64,000 bases of DNA from Pseudorasbora parva (GCF_024679245.1 NC_090173.1:52031018-52095017); one strand, 5' to 3'; shown: positions 51,811-64,000, counted from the first letter of the stretch. Notes: generated from the letters alone by a model not told the origin. Numbers and translations: made by a program.

Positions 51811-53847
51811 CAGAGGTGGACAAAGTACACAACTCTATTATTTGAGTAAAAGTAAAAGTACTACTCGTTAATTATTACTCTGTTACAAGTGAAAGTTCTA
51901 AAAACATATTTTTTTAATGTGTTTTATTTTTTACTTTTTTACTATTTTATTTTTACTTAAGTAAAAGTAAAGAAGTATTTGTTTTAATAAGTACTTAAAA
52001 AAGGAAATTTACTTTAGATACTAATGTTAAGCATATTGTGATAAAGTTCATTATTTTCCATAATGTAATGATCAAAATTAAACTTTCATATATTTTAGAT
52101 TCATTGCACACCAACTGAAATATTTCAGGTCTTTTATTATTTTAATACTGATAATTTTGGCATACAGCTCATGAAAACCTCAAAAAATTAGCATATCATG
52201 AAAAGGTTCTCTAAACGAGCTATTAACCTAATCATCTGAATCAACTAATTAACTCTAAACATCTGCAAAAGATTCCTGAGCCTTTTAAAAACTCCCAGCC
52301 TGGTTCATTACTCAAAACCGCAATCACAGGTAAGATTGTGAACCTGACTGCTGTCCAGAAGGCCATCATTGACACCCTCAAGCGAGAGGGTAAGACACAG
52401 AAAAAAAATTCTGAACGAATAGGCTGTTCCCAGAGTGCTGTATCAAGGCACCTCAGTGGGAAGTCCGTGGGAAGGAAAAAGTGTGGCAAAAAACGCTGCA
52501 CAACGAGAAGAGGTGACCGGACCCTGAGGAAGATTGTGGAGAAGGACCGATTCCAGACCTTGGGGGACCTGCGTAAGCAGTGGACTGAGTCTGGAGTAGA
52601 AACATCCAGAGCCACCGTGCACAGGCGTGTGCAGGAAATGGGCTACAGGTGCCGCATTCCCCAGGTCAAGACACTTTTGGGCTACAGAGAAGCAACACTG
52701 GACTGTTGCTCAGTGGTCCAAAGTACTTTTTTCGGATGAAAGCAAATTTTGCATGTCATTCAGAAATCAAGGTGCCAGAGTCTGGAGGAAGACTGGGGAG
52801 AAGGAAATGCCCAAATGCCTGAAGTCCAGTGTCAAGTACTCACAGTCAGTGATGGTCTGGGGTGCCATGTCAGCTGCTGGTGTGGGTCCACTGTGTTTTA
52901 TCAAGGGCAGGGTCAATGCAGCTAGCTATCAGGAGATTTTGGAGCACTTCATGCTTCCATCTCCTGAAAAGCTTTATGGAGACGAAGATTTGGTTTTTCA
53001 GCCCGACCTGGCACCTGCTCACAGTGCCAAAACCACTGGTAAATGGTTTACTGACCATGGTATTACTGTGCTCAATTGGCCTGCCAACTCTCCTGACCTG
53101 AACCCCATACAGAATCTGTGGGATATTTTGAAGAGAAAGTTGAGAGACGCAAGACCCAACACTCTGGATGAGCTTAAGGCCGCTATCGAAGCATCCTGGG
53201 CCTCCATAACACCTCAGCGGTGCCACAGGCTGATCGCCTCCATGCCACGCCGCATTGAAGCAGTCATTTCTGCAAAAGGATTCCCGACCAAGTATTGAGT
53301 GCATAACTGAACATAATTATTTGAAGGTTGACTTTTTTTGTATTAAAAACACTTTTCTTTTATTGGTCGGATGAAATATGCTATTTTTTTTTTAGATAGG
53401 AATTTTGGGTTTTCATGAGCTGTATGCCAAAATCATCAGTATTAAAACAATAAAAGACCTGAAATATTTCAGTTGGTGTGCAATGAATCTAAAATATATG
53501 AGAGTTTAATTTTTATCATTACATTATGGAAAATAATAAACTTTATCACAATATGCTAATTTTTGGAGAAGGACCTGTATATAAAAGTTACAAAGCTCTT
53601 TATAAAGCTGCTGTCCCTTTAACGCTGAATGCACGGATCCAATACACTTCAAAGCGGCTACAGAAATGACTTTCAACTTCGAGGACCTTGATAGAAATGT
53701 AGTGGAGTAAAGAGTAAAATATTTGTCTTACAAATGAAGTGAAGTTAAAGTTTCATGAAACAAATAATACTCAAGTAAAGTACATATACTCAAAAAGTGT
53801 ACTTAAGTACAGTATTCAAGTAAATATACTTATACTGTCTACCTCTG
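51811..53847. mobile_element. hAT-like non-autonomous element with 8-bp target duplication
   Basis: Starts CAGAGGTGGACAAAGTAC and ends GTCTACCTCTG; both flanks carry TTTTAGAC (51803-51810 and 53848-53855). Its own body is the 'AAGTAAAAGTAAAAGTACT' type sequence at both ends. The middle is taken up by a Tc1-like element (52031-53579). Confidence 0.9.
52031..53579 (+). mobile_element. Tc1-like transposon with long terminal repeats, inactive
   Basis: Inverted repeats of about 150 bp (52031-52183 and 53412-53579), including 'CAGCTCATGAAAACC'; the outer left end is trimmed. The transposase region spans about 52338-53298. An HTH part (AIIDTLKREGK..IGCSQSAVSRHL) is in one frame without a clear ATG. 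A frameshift follows near 52665-52685, then WTVAQWSKVLFSDESKF (first Asp), FQPDLAPAHSAK (second Asp) and NSPDLNPIQNLWD, where the third catalytic residue is Gln instead of Glu. It ends AKGFPTKY. Frameshift plus E-to-Q means no active enzyme. Confidence 0.9.
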
Positions 53848-53979
53848 TTTTAGACCATGCACCGGGCGCCTCAACTGTTTTTTTCCGTGGTTAAACTAGC
53901 AAAAGTGGATTCTAAGTGCACCTGCGCCATGAGCTTCAGACCATGTGCTCTGAGCGTTAAAATAGGGCACAGGTGTAAG

Positions 53980-56845
53980 CGGGAATGTGTCTCCCTCGTC
54001 TACTTCATCCCTAAATCTGGCCATTCCCGTTCCTTTTCTTGTCTGTTTTTTTGTAAAGCTTTAAAGACACTGAACTTTATTGTATTGAAATTGCAATACC
54101 ACTGCAAAATAAAATTGTTATATTTGTATAGGAGGCTGCTGGCATTCCTCAACCACTGGGTTATTGCTGTTGCTCCCGGGAAACAAACCTGCATATTTGT
54201 AAGGCGTAGCTTTTGTATTAGTACTATATTTTAATCTGCATATAAAATCATGTAAATTGACATTTTTTGTGAATTAAACTTTTAAATAAATGCTAAATTT
54301 AAGGACTAAATTTAAAGGAAAAAAGTTGTGATAGAAACATCGAAGACTTTGCATTATTTGTAGATCACCTGGGTCAATTATAAGCATTTTTTTTTTTTTT
54401 TTGGATGTTTATAAGTACTAGCTTCAGACACAAAGTTGCTCTTCAGATGATTCTCGAATGACGCTGGAGAACAAGATCATTAGGTTTTACGCAAACTTCA
54501 GGTTAGCTGGAGTGCTGCCGAGACATTTGTCTATTAACTCAAATAAGTATGTTGATAATAATAAAAGTATAATGCAATTTGGAAACATTTGTGAACAACA
54601 CTTTATTTATTTAAAATATGGCCCTTCATGAATATAGTGGTCATGCAAAACCATATTAAGGTTTATGTAATATGTTGACTGATATGGAAAAAACAATACC
54701 GTTCTGTTTGTCAGAAATGTGATCTGAACATGCTTTGGTGCGAAGGCCTCCTCAGCCGTTTGCCCACAGGCTATCGGCACATCAGGCAGGTATAAAAGAA
54801 GTGAAAACTGTAACCAGACATGAAAGCGCAGCCTTCTCTCGGTCCTACATCTGAAACCAGATGAAGGATCTTCCTGGCCCTGGAATCATTACACCTTCAA
54901 AGGTAATTAACACATGGCTTTTGTTTTGTCCCGATGAGCCCCAGATTGTGAAGATACAGCTGTTCTCAGAAGCGGACGACAGAGACAAAGAACAAGGTGT
55001 GCAGAGACCGGCTTTCATGTCAGCAGCAGGAGCTTGACCTTTGCCCCGTCCCTGACCTCAAATCTATACTGTCAACGCTTTGCTATGAGCGCAAAGCAAA
55101 AAATGAACATGTGGAGCGGGGCCACGCCTGCTGGGCCGCTAGAAAGTTGAATGAGAGAAGCCACCTGGAAAAAACACGACTTTTAAAGATGACATTACGT
55201 ATTCACATAGCATTGATTTAGAAAAGTGAGTGAGAAATGTGAGAAATATGCAGAATTTTTTGTTTAAATTTCTCTGTAACGGAGCACATTGTCATGCGAC
55301 ACATGAACAAATTTGACATGAATTCCATGTTTTATTCACAATGGTTTTCCCTAGTATTTTGGCTTGTTTCCAGTCCAATAGATGATTAAAATGACATAAT
55401 ATATTTTTCTTGTTTTCTGGGGGAGTTTTTGCTTGAAACTAGCAAACTTGTCTGCCAATGGGGTAGGAAAAATTATCTTGCTTCTGTTTGGGACAAAACA
55501 AGTTGTCAAACAGAAACAAGCTCTACAGAAACCTGTTGGCAGATCATTTAGCTTGCAAAAACTCACTACATTTTCATTTTATTTTCCAAAAATATCTCAT
55601 GTCATTTTACTTATCTAGTAAATGCATATTCATTTAAGAATTTTTAGATATTTAGACTGGAAGTCCAACATATAAAACCATCCAGTCATAAGTCTCACAG
55701 CTATATTTGTGGCAATAGCCAACAATACATATGGATCAAAATGATCTATTTTTCTTTGATGCCAAAAATCATTAGGATATTAGGTAAAGCCCATGTTCCA
55801 TTAAGATATTTAGTAAATTTCTACCGTAAATATATTAAAAATGCATTATTTGTAGTAATATGCATTGCTAACAACTTAATTTGGACAACTTTTTGCACTT
55901 TCGAGATTCTTTGGAATTAAAAGTGCATTATTAATAAAATCTATTATCATTATTATTAACTTTAAAAGCGATTTTCTCAATATTTAGACTTTTTGCACCA
56001 TCAGATTCCAGATTCGATTAATAGCAGTATCTCGGCTCCTATACTAACAAACCATACATCAATGGAAAGATTATTTATTCATCTTTCAGATGAATCTTAA
56101 TTTAAAAAAAAATTACCCTCATATTTTTGTGGTCCAGGGTCACATACAGTTAATCATGGTAAAATTCATTGAAACCGACTGGGCTGGAACTGGGGATTTG
56201 CCTGTATGGATACAGAAATCACTATTACTCAAAACAAAATGTTGTGTGGAATCATTAATCTGAAATTCATTTTCTTTAGTTAACATGATATGTCAAATAT
56301 ATGTCAGAAAGACTGACTCTAACAAAAAATTAGTTTGAAGTAACTTTTTTTAAATGTGATTTTTAGATATTTAGACTGGAAACAAGAAAAAAATACTAAG
56401 TAAGAAAAGCATTGTTTGCATTATATATAGGCCTATTTTCAGCATATTTATATATAAACATGAGACAGGCATTGTATTTCATACTGAAAAAGAAAAAAGT
56501 CTGATATCAATATTGATTAAAAGTTCATTTTAGGAGTACTTAAAAGATGACCCCAAAGCTATATGAACTTAGGGTGTATTCACACTTGCCGTGTTTGGTT
56601 AGATTTAAACTAACCCTGGAGTGATTGCTCTGTTAGTGCAGTATATTTGAATAAGAGTGAATTCTGACATCTGAACCCTGGAGTGCACAAAACAAGAGGA
56701 CCGAGATGCTGAAAAGATGGGTCTCGTTCCGCTTTTAAACAAACTGGTGCGGATCGACTGAAATATAAACACTACACAGGCCAAAAGACATCTTAAAGGA
56801 AAGGAAAATAGGAAGATGCGACCCTAAATAGGACAGAATGCTGAA
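53980..56845. other. Intergenic, repeat remnants only
   Basis: Fragments of the 'CCAATGGGG...AGTAAATGCAT..TTTAGACTGGAA' family lie near 55360-55665 and 56340-56410. No gene recognised. Confidence 0.45.
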
Positions 56846-56850
56846 GAATA

Positions 56851-57242
56851 CACTGCAAAAAAATGCTTTTCTTAGTATTTTTGTTTTTTTTTCTAGTCAA
56901 AATATAAAAAAAATCTTACATTAAGAAACATTTACTACACAAATAAAAATTATTTTATTGGTTTGGGAAAAATAACTCAAAATATATTTTTGCATAAAAT
57001 AAGCAAAATAATCTGCCCATGGTAATACAAATCTTATTTTCTGTTTGAATTTCAGTTATTTTGCTTACCCCATTGGCAGATTATTTTGCTTATTTAAAGC
57101 AAAAACTCACTTAATTTTTTTGTTATTTTTTTCCCAAATCAAGAAAATTACTTTTGCTTGTTTAGTAAATACTTCTTGTTTTAAGATGTTTGGACTAGAA
57201 ACAAGACAAAAATACTAAGTAAGAAAAGCATTTTTTGCAGTG
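56851..57242. mobile_element. CACTGCAAAAAA-ended MITE with TA target
   Basis: Ends CACTGCAAAAAAATGC and GCATTTTTTGCAGTG, flanked by TA (56849-56850 and 57243-57244). The interior is palindromic ('CTTACCCCATTGGCAGATTA' faces 'TAATCTGCCCATGGTAA'). Degenerate relatives lie near 17245-17400, 19640-19740, 26160-26360 and 55360-55665. The TA target suggests a Tc1/mariner-mobilised MITE. Confidence 0.75.
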
Positions 57243-57992
57243 TACCTTTTTTTCTCGTCTCCTCGCAGCAGATCTGTGTTTGTGTGTGACGGAGGGATTC
57301 CTGAAGCTGTTTTGACTCCTTTACGCATTTTATAAGGTCTTCACGAGTTCTCACGAGTTCTCACCATCATATGGAGCTACACACTTACAACGAGCACATC
57401 TATCCCAACACACAGGATTCTTTTTGGACGTTCGATAAGTTCCGCCATGAAATATACCTCATTAAAGCCGACCAATCAGGTTGTGAACGTATCCCTATGC
57501 CTTTAGGTTCGGTGTTAAAATGCCAATTGGTGTCTGACTTGGGTCGAGACATGAGGTGATGACGTCATCGCTTCGCTTAATATTCGGATTGGCTGTACAC
57601 ACGAAAACGCAAGGGTAATATTGTCAGATTTTTCCACTCTTTTTTCCACTCGTAAAACGCACAATCCTTCTGGACAAAACGCGATACAATACAAAATTTT
57701 GACGTATAAATGCATCTCCATGCGCACAGGCCTGGTCTGGACCAAACGAAGCAAGAAAACCAAACTATAATTGTGAACAAACACAAAAATAAAGCCCAAT
57801 TTTGATTAAATGTGTTTGAGATGTTGATAAAGATTGTTCTTACAACCGTAACATATGTCCACAGTAAAAACATGCTTCATGATATTGTAGATGGAGCTAC
57901 TGTCAAAGTGGATCCTCTTGCAAGTGCAGCCGACCTGCAAACTGACCAATGCAGCTGATGGAACGGTGTGTTTGAAAGCAAGCTTAGTGACG

Positions 57993-58014
57993 ACACACAC
58001 ACACACACACACAC
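57993..58014. repeat. (CA)n microsatellite
   Basis: About 11 CA units. Confidence 0.9.
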
Positions 58015-58593
58015 GCGCTGAACTCTCAAGCAGGCGTTCGCTTCTCAGGGTCAGTGGCCTGTCTCAGAAGAGTGTTTGATGGTGGCGTTTTATTGTTCCA
58101 TAAGGTCAAGTTCTTCAAAGCTTACCGTCAGCTCTCCACGGGGAGCGAGAGCTGCAGCTGTCAGCACACACTCTGCTTTTGTTTTTATATGAGAAGAGAA
58201 ACAGGCCAAAGCCTCCCTCAAAAAACGGGCTTAGGCACAAAGTGAAAGATGTAATACTGTTTTTTTTTTTTTCTTCAGTATCTCTGAGAAGGACATGAAT
58301 TGTGCAATTCCCTATAACTAAGTGACTATGTGCAAATGCTGTGTGTGAATCTGTAAACATAATCAATGCTAGTATGTAAAAAGATTCAAAAGCCGGGCCG
58401 ACATATTTCAAGCATGCCATTAAATCGACTTTATATCTGTTTTGGCTTTACTTAAATGGTAACAAACCTTAGTCAAACGGGATGGAGGCCAAATTAATAA
58501 AATCCTGTGCCTTTAAACCCCATGTGTTGTTATGAAGACAGCTAGCTGTAAATATGTCAAAAACTAATTTAAACTACATTAACAAGATTCTCT

Positions 58594-59353
58594 TAAAGGC
58601 ACAATCTGTAATGCACTAGAGATCACATTTTCAAAACAACTACAGATGCGAAGCTTGTTGACGCTATGAAGGAGAGTGGGGACGATGAGAGATGTTGCAG
58701 AGATGTGTGAAATTCATAAAATAATGTGATGCCATTGTTAATGCTGTGCAGCTTTACGTGTTTAAAACAATGGTGCTTAAAGTGAATGTGAAAGAACTCA
58801 CGGTATTTGCAAGCTTTATTTGCTTACCTATCTATCTAAATTAATGCGTCAGCGTCTCAAGTCCAAGTTAGTTGTGAAGCCTGCTTCTCACTTCGGCCAT
58901 CCTTGTCCATACAACAGTGCATGCGCGAGTGAATTGAGCACGTGAAAACAAGTCCACTAGATAGTGCGCACCCACCAAACGCGTCTTTCCACGCTCATGG
59001 CCAAATAAGTATTGAAAGGCTTGCACGCGCATCTGTGCAAGCCCCGGGGCTTCAGTTGATCTATGTTTATGTTTTTTTGTGATTTCCTGTACTCTCCAAT
59101 GGTTAATCGTGACCATGATGACTGAAGGACACAACAGCGGCGAGCTTCCGCATTTGTCCAGGTGTGTTGCCATGATTTCTAAAAGCGGAATCCGTGGACA
59201 TTGTCATTTGTAGACGACAATGACAAGTGACAAAGCCATCATTTAAAATGACAAATCCTTGGGAACTTTTGTGATAATGTAAGTATCCTACTGCGTGAAA
59301 TATATCACACTGTGCCAGTGTTTTTTTTGGATATTTTATATTGTGTCTTTAAA
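58594..59353. mobile_element. AAAGGCACAAT-ended MITE
   Basis: Left 'AAAGGCACAATCTGTAAT' and right 'ATATTGTGTCTTTA' are imperfect inverted ends. The interior is GC-richer and non-coding. Confidence 0.45.
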
Positions 59354-59581
59354 CCTTTGTTGAGCTATGAATTGAGCACTGACACATAACACAACAATGA
59401 GTAGAGCGTACTAGTGTTTACGTTGCATATCGGAAAAAAAATATTGATAATGTAAGGATTACCTGGGGAAAACATTCCAAGAAGCCTCAGTGCCTTCATT
59501 GTGCTAGCTTAGCAACAAAACAAAAAAATCCCAAACCAGGTTCAGCTGAATAAATGCACTATATGCACTAAATGTTAAACC

Positions 59582-59765
59582 TCTGTGGATGTCCGATCTT
59601 ACTCCTGGAAGGCCGCCTTCCTCCAGAGTTTGGCTTCAACACACCTACCTGGAAGTTTCCAGTGTTCCTGAAGAGCTTGATTATCTGGATCAGGTGTGTT
59701 TGATTTGGGCTGTAGCTAAACTCTGCTCAACAGTGGCCCAAAGTACAGGATTGGACACCCCTGCT
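59582..59765. mobile_element. Second copy of the CAGGGGTGTCC-family MITE
   Basis: Shares 'CCTCCAGAGTTTGGCTTCAA', 'GCTAAACTCTGCTCAACAG' and the end 'TTGGACACCCCTG' with the 7988-8741 element; uninterrupted here. Confidence 0.6.
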
Positions 59766-59888
59766 CTATCGCATTGGAAATTAACGTGCCTACACTAAAC
59801 CTAAGGAATAGTGCAAACAAAAGCATGCATTTGCTGAAGGAACCATGCCATTTTAGTTGGCTTTTATGAGTCTTTGGCTATGTTTACC

Positions 59889-60515
59889 TGACTACGTTTA
59901 CATGTGCACCAGTAATGTGATTATTTCTAATAATCGGAGGAAGGTCTAAGATGTTTACATGACACAAGCAGAACACTTCACCCCAGTTTACATTGCATTT
60001 TCTGATGAATCACTAATAACAATGGTTATACCACACTCAAACAGGCATATATACAGTATGCATGTTACCGCCCACTGTCTTAATCTACTCGCATCAAATT
60101 CAAATTACATTTTTATGGAAGTACTGGATATTATTCGGCGGCATGATGAACATCGCAGTGACGGGTTTGCATACACTGTCGTCACATTCTTCACGCCATG
60201 TGGACGAAGATAAGGAGCAGAGACTGTGTAGCGAGTTGTGTTAACAAAGTTTTAGTTGGAGAAGAGGAAACTTCATAATAATGTCACGGAGTTCATTCAT
60301 GAAGTTATGTGAATCAGTGTGCGTTCAGTTCACTTTGGTCAGAGCGATAATACTGAGATTAAGGTATGATTAAAATCAGCGTATGGTTGGTTGTGACGAT
60401 TATGAGCTTAATCACATTACTTTGAGCGAAGTACTGCATTTACAATTTGTCGTACATTTTAATCACGATATTGGCACAATCCAATTATAATTGCATTATG
60501 CATGTAAACACATTC
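59889..60515. mobile_element. GTTTACATG-ended MITE
   Basis: Left 'GACTACGTTTACATGTGCA' and right 'GCATGTAAACACATTC' are inverted ends. No coding sequence. Confidence 0.5.
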
Positions 60516-60732
60516 ACTGTCAGTCAAAATCTGATTATTTGTGTGTTCGATTGGGATCAGATCTAAAAATTATTGAATTTCACATTGTGTGTCGCAACTG
60601 TTCAGATCCGATTTGTGTGTCCATGCAGCTATTTGATTTGCCGGGACATCTGCATTGGTTTCTATTGCAATTATGTTGCATTGGTCTGAAGTTTAATTGT
60701 TATTTGGCGTAAAAAAGTCACAAACAATTCCT

Positions 60733-60858
60733 GTAGCTCAAACAGTATAGTGTGGCGCTAGCAACGCCAAGATCATGGGTTCGATTCCCAGGGAAAAGCA
60801 AGAACTGAGTGTGAGTTTCTTTGGATAAAAGCGTCTGCTAAATGCGTAATGTAACAAT
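60733..60858 (+). mobile_element. tRNA-derived SINE
   Basis: An A-box-like 'TGTAGCTCAAACAGTATAG' and a perfect B box GGTTCGATTCC (near 60779) are spaced as in a tRNA. The tail 'GGATAAAAGCGTCTGCTAAA' follows, as in many fish SINEs. The acceptor stem does not pair as a real tRNA would. Confidence 0.7.
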
Positions 60859-60899
60859 GCAAAATCGGATCAGAGCGGTCAGACTGAAACGGCCTTCCA

Positions 60900-62450
60900 G
60901 AAATGTGAATATGAATAGGATTTCCAACAACATAGCATGAGCTCGAACCCGATTTGTACAAATGTTTTTGCAGTTCACATTTGCTACATCTGATGGGATT
61001 TTAATCAGAATGGTACAAAAAAAATTGGACTGAAAGTCTGAATGTAGCCTTCATATCGCAGTATTGTACCAGGTGAGCTCATGAGCAAGTTTACTACACC
61101 AGAAAAGCCATACTTATGGAGCCATACTTTATTAATCGATAATCTGATCCTGTAATCACAATTTGTGTGAAAAGGAAGACAAATTGTTGGTGTTTTACAG
61201 ATTCTAGTGTTAATTTCCCTTGGAAACTGCAGTGAAATGTATGTACAAGTATGTTTTTGCACATCTTTGTGACCTTTACAGGAAATGACCACAGATTGGG
61301 AGAATCATTAGGCAAGATCGAGTCTCTGATAAACCTACAGCCAAGACCCAGATCAACACCCAACATCCACTTCTGTATGTAAAGGTCCAGTCAGAGAAAG
61401 CTGTCGACTGTAGGTCAGCTGTAATTCTCAAGTATGCTGAAGGATGTTAAAGAGAAACATCCTATAAGTCTGGCACACTTGACTGACCACCCTGTAGATC
61501 TCATGCAGACTCTCTTGCACTCACCCACACCCTTGCTCAAACATAACATCAATGCAAACTTTTTCCCTGCTGCCAGCAAACTGAAGAAGGCCTTTTTAAT
61601 GCCGTTGCCAAGCATTTAGAGTTTCAAGTGGCAAAGAACACAAGCTTGAAAAGGTCTGTGGTTCGTGCCTTTGATAGCTGGAATGTGCTATTGGACATCA
61701 GTGCAAAAAGTTGAAATGCATCAAAGCCTCTGAATTTATTTTCCAATTGCGTGTGCTTACGGAATAAGAGCGACTTTGTTTTTATCCATGTATCGCAAAA
61801 AATCAAGCTGTTTTCAGCAAGTTCCAGTATCAAAGCTTAATACTAAAGTCAGCCTCATTTTAAGTATTTGAATATACTCATAAGAAAGACAAATTATAAT
61901 CCTATTTGTCTTTTCTAGAGAGGGATGAGACTTTTAGAGAGGGAAGACCCTCGAGAATTTCACGTGAGTTTCAAATTAGATCTCAATTATGTCTCAAAAT
62001 GTGAACATTTTTCAAAAATATATTTGAGGAATTTGGCAGATTTTTCCAGTTATTGCCAAAATATACTCTACGCAATTATTGTATGTGGATGTAGGTGGAT
62101 ATTGGAAAACAAGCTCTTCAGGTCAACTATTCTCATGGTGGAAGTAACAGTTTGCAGAGAACCGTGCTGAACAGGTTAGTTCAGTTGTCTCATGTAAAGC
62201 CTCTGGGCTCTGTGTATCATACACCCGCACGCAATGAAGTGCCAAACACAAGTTTTTTGATAGTTTCAGCCCGACACAGTTACCATTTTCACGTCCTGTG
62301 CTATGTGGTTTAAATAGCAAATGCCCTGGCGACCATCTGTTTGCCCAAGTGGTCTGAAAATTAGGTGTGTTCAGGAGCATTGTTGGTTTGTTTCTATTTT
62401 GAGGAACTAAAAACGACTGCACCATTGACCAACAAAAAAATGGTCTAAAG
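60900..62450. other. Intergenic, nothing recognised
   Basis: No coding exon or repeat boundary that I can support. Confidence 0.4.
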
Positions 62451-62454
62451 TCAA

Positions 62455-62960
62455 GTGCAACTGGCTTTTAAAGGGAATTGGAGATGAGAATCTGATCGGT
62501 TTATTTCACGTTATACCCAAAACAGACCTATGACTTTTTTTGGCCCTGTTCCAAAAGACACCCTAAACCCTAAAGGTTTTCCTCTGAGTCCACACTTTCA
62601 CAACACTTTGACTGCTGGGTAGAAGTCCTCTGCATAGCTCATGAAGCTCATGCATAGCTCATGAACTCAGCTGAAGTGCGCATCGATGGCGCATACCAGC
62701 CGCGAAGGGGGCACTCACGAGCACCCTTCTTTAAGCTTATATAACGAATGGGACACCCTACGGTCTTGTGGACTAAGCGGACACGCGCACGCAGTGGTGA
62801 ATGCAAGTCCATAAGACCGAAAGTGCACATGATGTGTGCCATTTGGGACAGCGCCTAAGCACAGCAACCGTTTTTTTCTTCTGTCATTAAAGTGGATTCG
62901 AACGCCCTAAGTGCAACTGTGCCATGCGCTTTAGACCATCTGCTTAGACTGTTAAAATAG
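62455..62960. mobile_element. Second copy of the 50869-53975 repeat with a different insert
   Basis: Ends match those of 50869 and 53898-53970. The middle (about 62541-62860) holds a MITE with ends 'GGCCCTGTTCCAAAAGACAC' and, inverted, 'GTGCCATTTGGGACAG'. Confidence 0.55.
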
Positions 62961-63067
62961 GGCCAAATATGTTTGCATCTAAATAACAACATGCCCATTT
63001 TCATGTCCCTTAACTCTATTTCTCCCCTGATCACCAGTAGAATCCGAAAACTGAACTGATGTAATGG

Positions 63068-63345
63068 CTATGTCCAAAATCACAGACTCTCTTGAGTAGG
63101 TACTTATTTTGAATAAAAAAAAATATATTCTAAAAAATAAGTTCTGATGTGTGTAGTATGAATGAAAGTCTGGACATACTACATCTACCATGTTGTCGTT
63201 ATCATAGCTTCAATTGCGTCGCTTCACTTACATTCAGAAATCCTCTCCTGTGGCCTCATGGGAAAGTAAAGTGTCCATCATAAGCACACTTCAGAATCCT
63301 GCCAGAAGTTGTATAAGTATTGTGAATTCGGATATACTGTTTTTC
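63068..63345. mobile_element. Second copy of the GTGTCCGAAAT-type MITE
   Basis: Aligns by eye with 40253-40590: 'GAGTAGGTACTTAT', 'AGTATGAATG', 'CACTTCAGAATCC', 'GTGAATTCGGATA'. Confidence 0.55.
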
Positions 63346-63485
63346 AGCTTCTATATAGTAGAGAACTATGCAATTAAAATGTATAAGAAAATTACAAAAA
63401 CAAACATACCGATCTAAAACATCCCGTGAAATCCGTGCTTGCAAAATCCGTGCATGAAATACTTTCTGAATGATCCTCTTTTTCG

Positions 63486-64000
63486 TTAAAGCTACACTAT
63501 GTATCTTTTCCATCCGCTAGAGGGCGCCTATTCAAAACAAAGGTGTAGTTTGATGACGCCAATTTTGAGCTCAGAATCTTGGGACATGTGGTCACAGCCA
63601 GTGGGAAAGAATCGGGATAGGACTCTGGCAGAAATCATGTTGATGGATGTGATTATTAACGTTACTGTAGTGTGAAGCAGAGCAGGACCGAGTGTTGAGG
63701 AGCTGAGCACGGCCGCTGGAGCGATTGTTACACAAACACACGGCTCGCGAGCAGCGGGACTTTTATTATGACGGGACACAGTCGCCGGAGCCATTTCCGC
63801 TTTTCCGATCATGAGTGTGAGGTAACGCAGCTCATCATATCAGATACATTTGAGTGTCTTTAAAATGATGTTGTGACGGTACTCTGTGCGTTCACTCAGC
63901 GGCTGCTGTGACTCTTGATCGCACTGCTAAGAGAAAAGCGTTTCTGCAGAATAAAACCGGAAACCGAGAGTAACGCAGATATGACTCCCTCAGACGTCCC
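63486..64000. mobile_element. GC-rich repeat of the AAAGCTACAC family, cut by the window edge
   Basis: Begins 'TTAAAGCTACACTATGTATC' with 'CGCTAGAGGGCGCC' and 'GGTGTAGTTTGATGACGCC', shared in part with 11390-11905 and 21840-22435. The rest is GC-rich and looks like a CpG island or promoter but behaves as repeat sequence. No coding exon supported. Confidence 0.5.

Larger units (their letters stand above)
50869..53975. mobile_element. Older repeat carrying at least two later insertions
   Basis: The left part 'CAACTGGCTTTTAAAGGGAA' (50869) and the right part 'AAGTGGATTC...GTTAAAATAGGGC' (about 53898-53970) both recur at 62455-62960 in the same order. Within this copy sit a CCGTTCACACTGC-ended MITE (about 50946-51786) and the hAT-like element at 51811-53847. 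Confidence 0.55.

Noticed and set aside
60733..60810. Possible tRNA gene
   Set aside because: The A and B boxes are present, but the acceptor arms do not pair and a SINE tail follows.
63528..63840. GC-rich segment as first exon or CpG-island promoter of a gene to the right
   Set aside because: The segment shares its start with repeats at 11390 and 21840 and fits a dispersed GC-rich element better; no coding exon or splice pair could be supported.

Overview
The window is vertebrate nuclear DNA from a teleost fish, most likely a cyprinid. The evidence is intron-split genes with GT-AG junctions, a chromosomal order matching human 17q25.3, and a dense load of fish-type transposons (Tc1-like, hAT-like, TTAA-target MITEs, a CR1/L2-like LINE, solo LTRs). 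The species assignment is an inference from repeat style only.

Three protein-coding genes are recognised, all on the minus strand. From right to left in transcription order they are notum (11 coding exons, 30117 down to 15889, complete), myadml2 (one coding exon, 10061 down to 9150, complete) and pycr1 (six coding exons, 6114 down to 1747, last coding exon not found and probably beyond the left edge). PYCR1-MYADML2-NOTUM is also the human order and orientation. I assembled the exon models by hand; every junction keeps frame, and the notum model sums to 1512 nt (503 codons plus stop) with the whole Ser-Asp-His triad. The three genes do not form one pathway: pycr1 makes proline in mitochondria, myadml2 encodes a multi-pass membrane protein, and notum encodes a secreted Wnt-inactivating esterase.

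Layout: 1-715 is a LINE 3' end; 729-1336 is a poly-C tract and an unrecognised broken coiled-coil coding fragment; 1747-6114 is pycr1; 6115-9149 is the pycr1 promoter area and nested MITEs; 9150-10061 is myadml2 with a candidate muscle-type promoter near 10760; 10800-15888 is intergenic; 15889-30117 is notum, whose introns hold a LINE, two solo LTRs, several MITEs and a tandem duplication; 30118-64000 has no protein-coding gene that I can recognise and is mostly repeats. The repeat region includes a Tc1-like copy split by about 3 kb, a second dead Tc1-like copy, a solo LTR, a 67-bp minisatellite interrupted by a 1.6-kb element, and a hAT-like element with a clean 8-bp target duplication and a dead Tc1-like transposon nested inside.

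I found no evidence of a previously undescribed biological system. The most useful observations are the three-gene synteny block with full exon maps, candidate control sites (an ATF4-type site at pycr1, MEF2/TATA plus MCAT at myadml2, TATA plus a tiny uORF and a distant TCF/LEF site at notum), and several transposon nesting events dated by target-site duplications.
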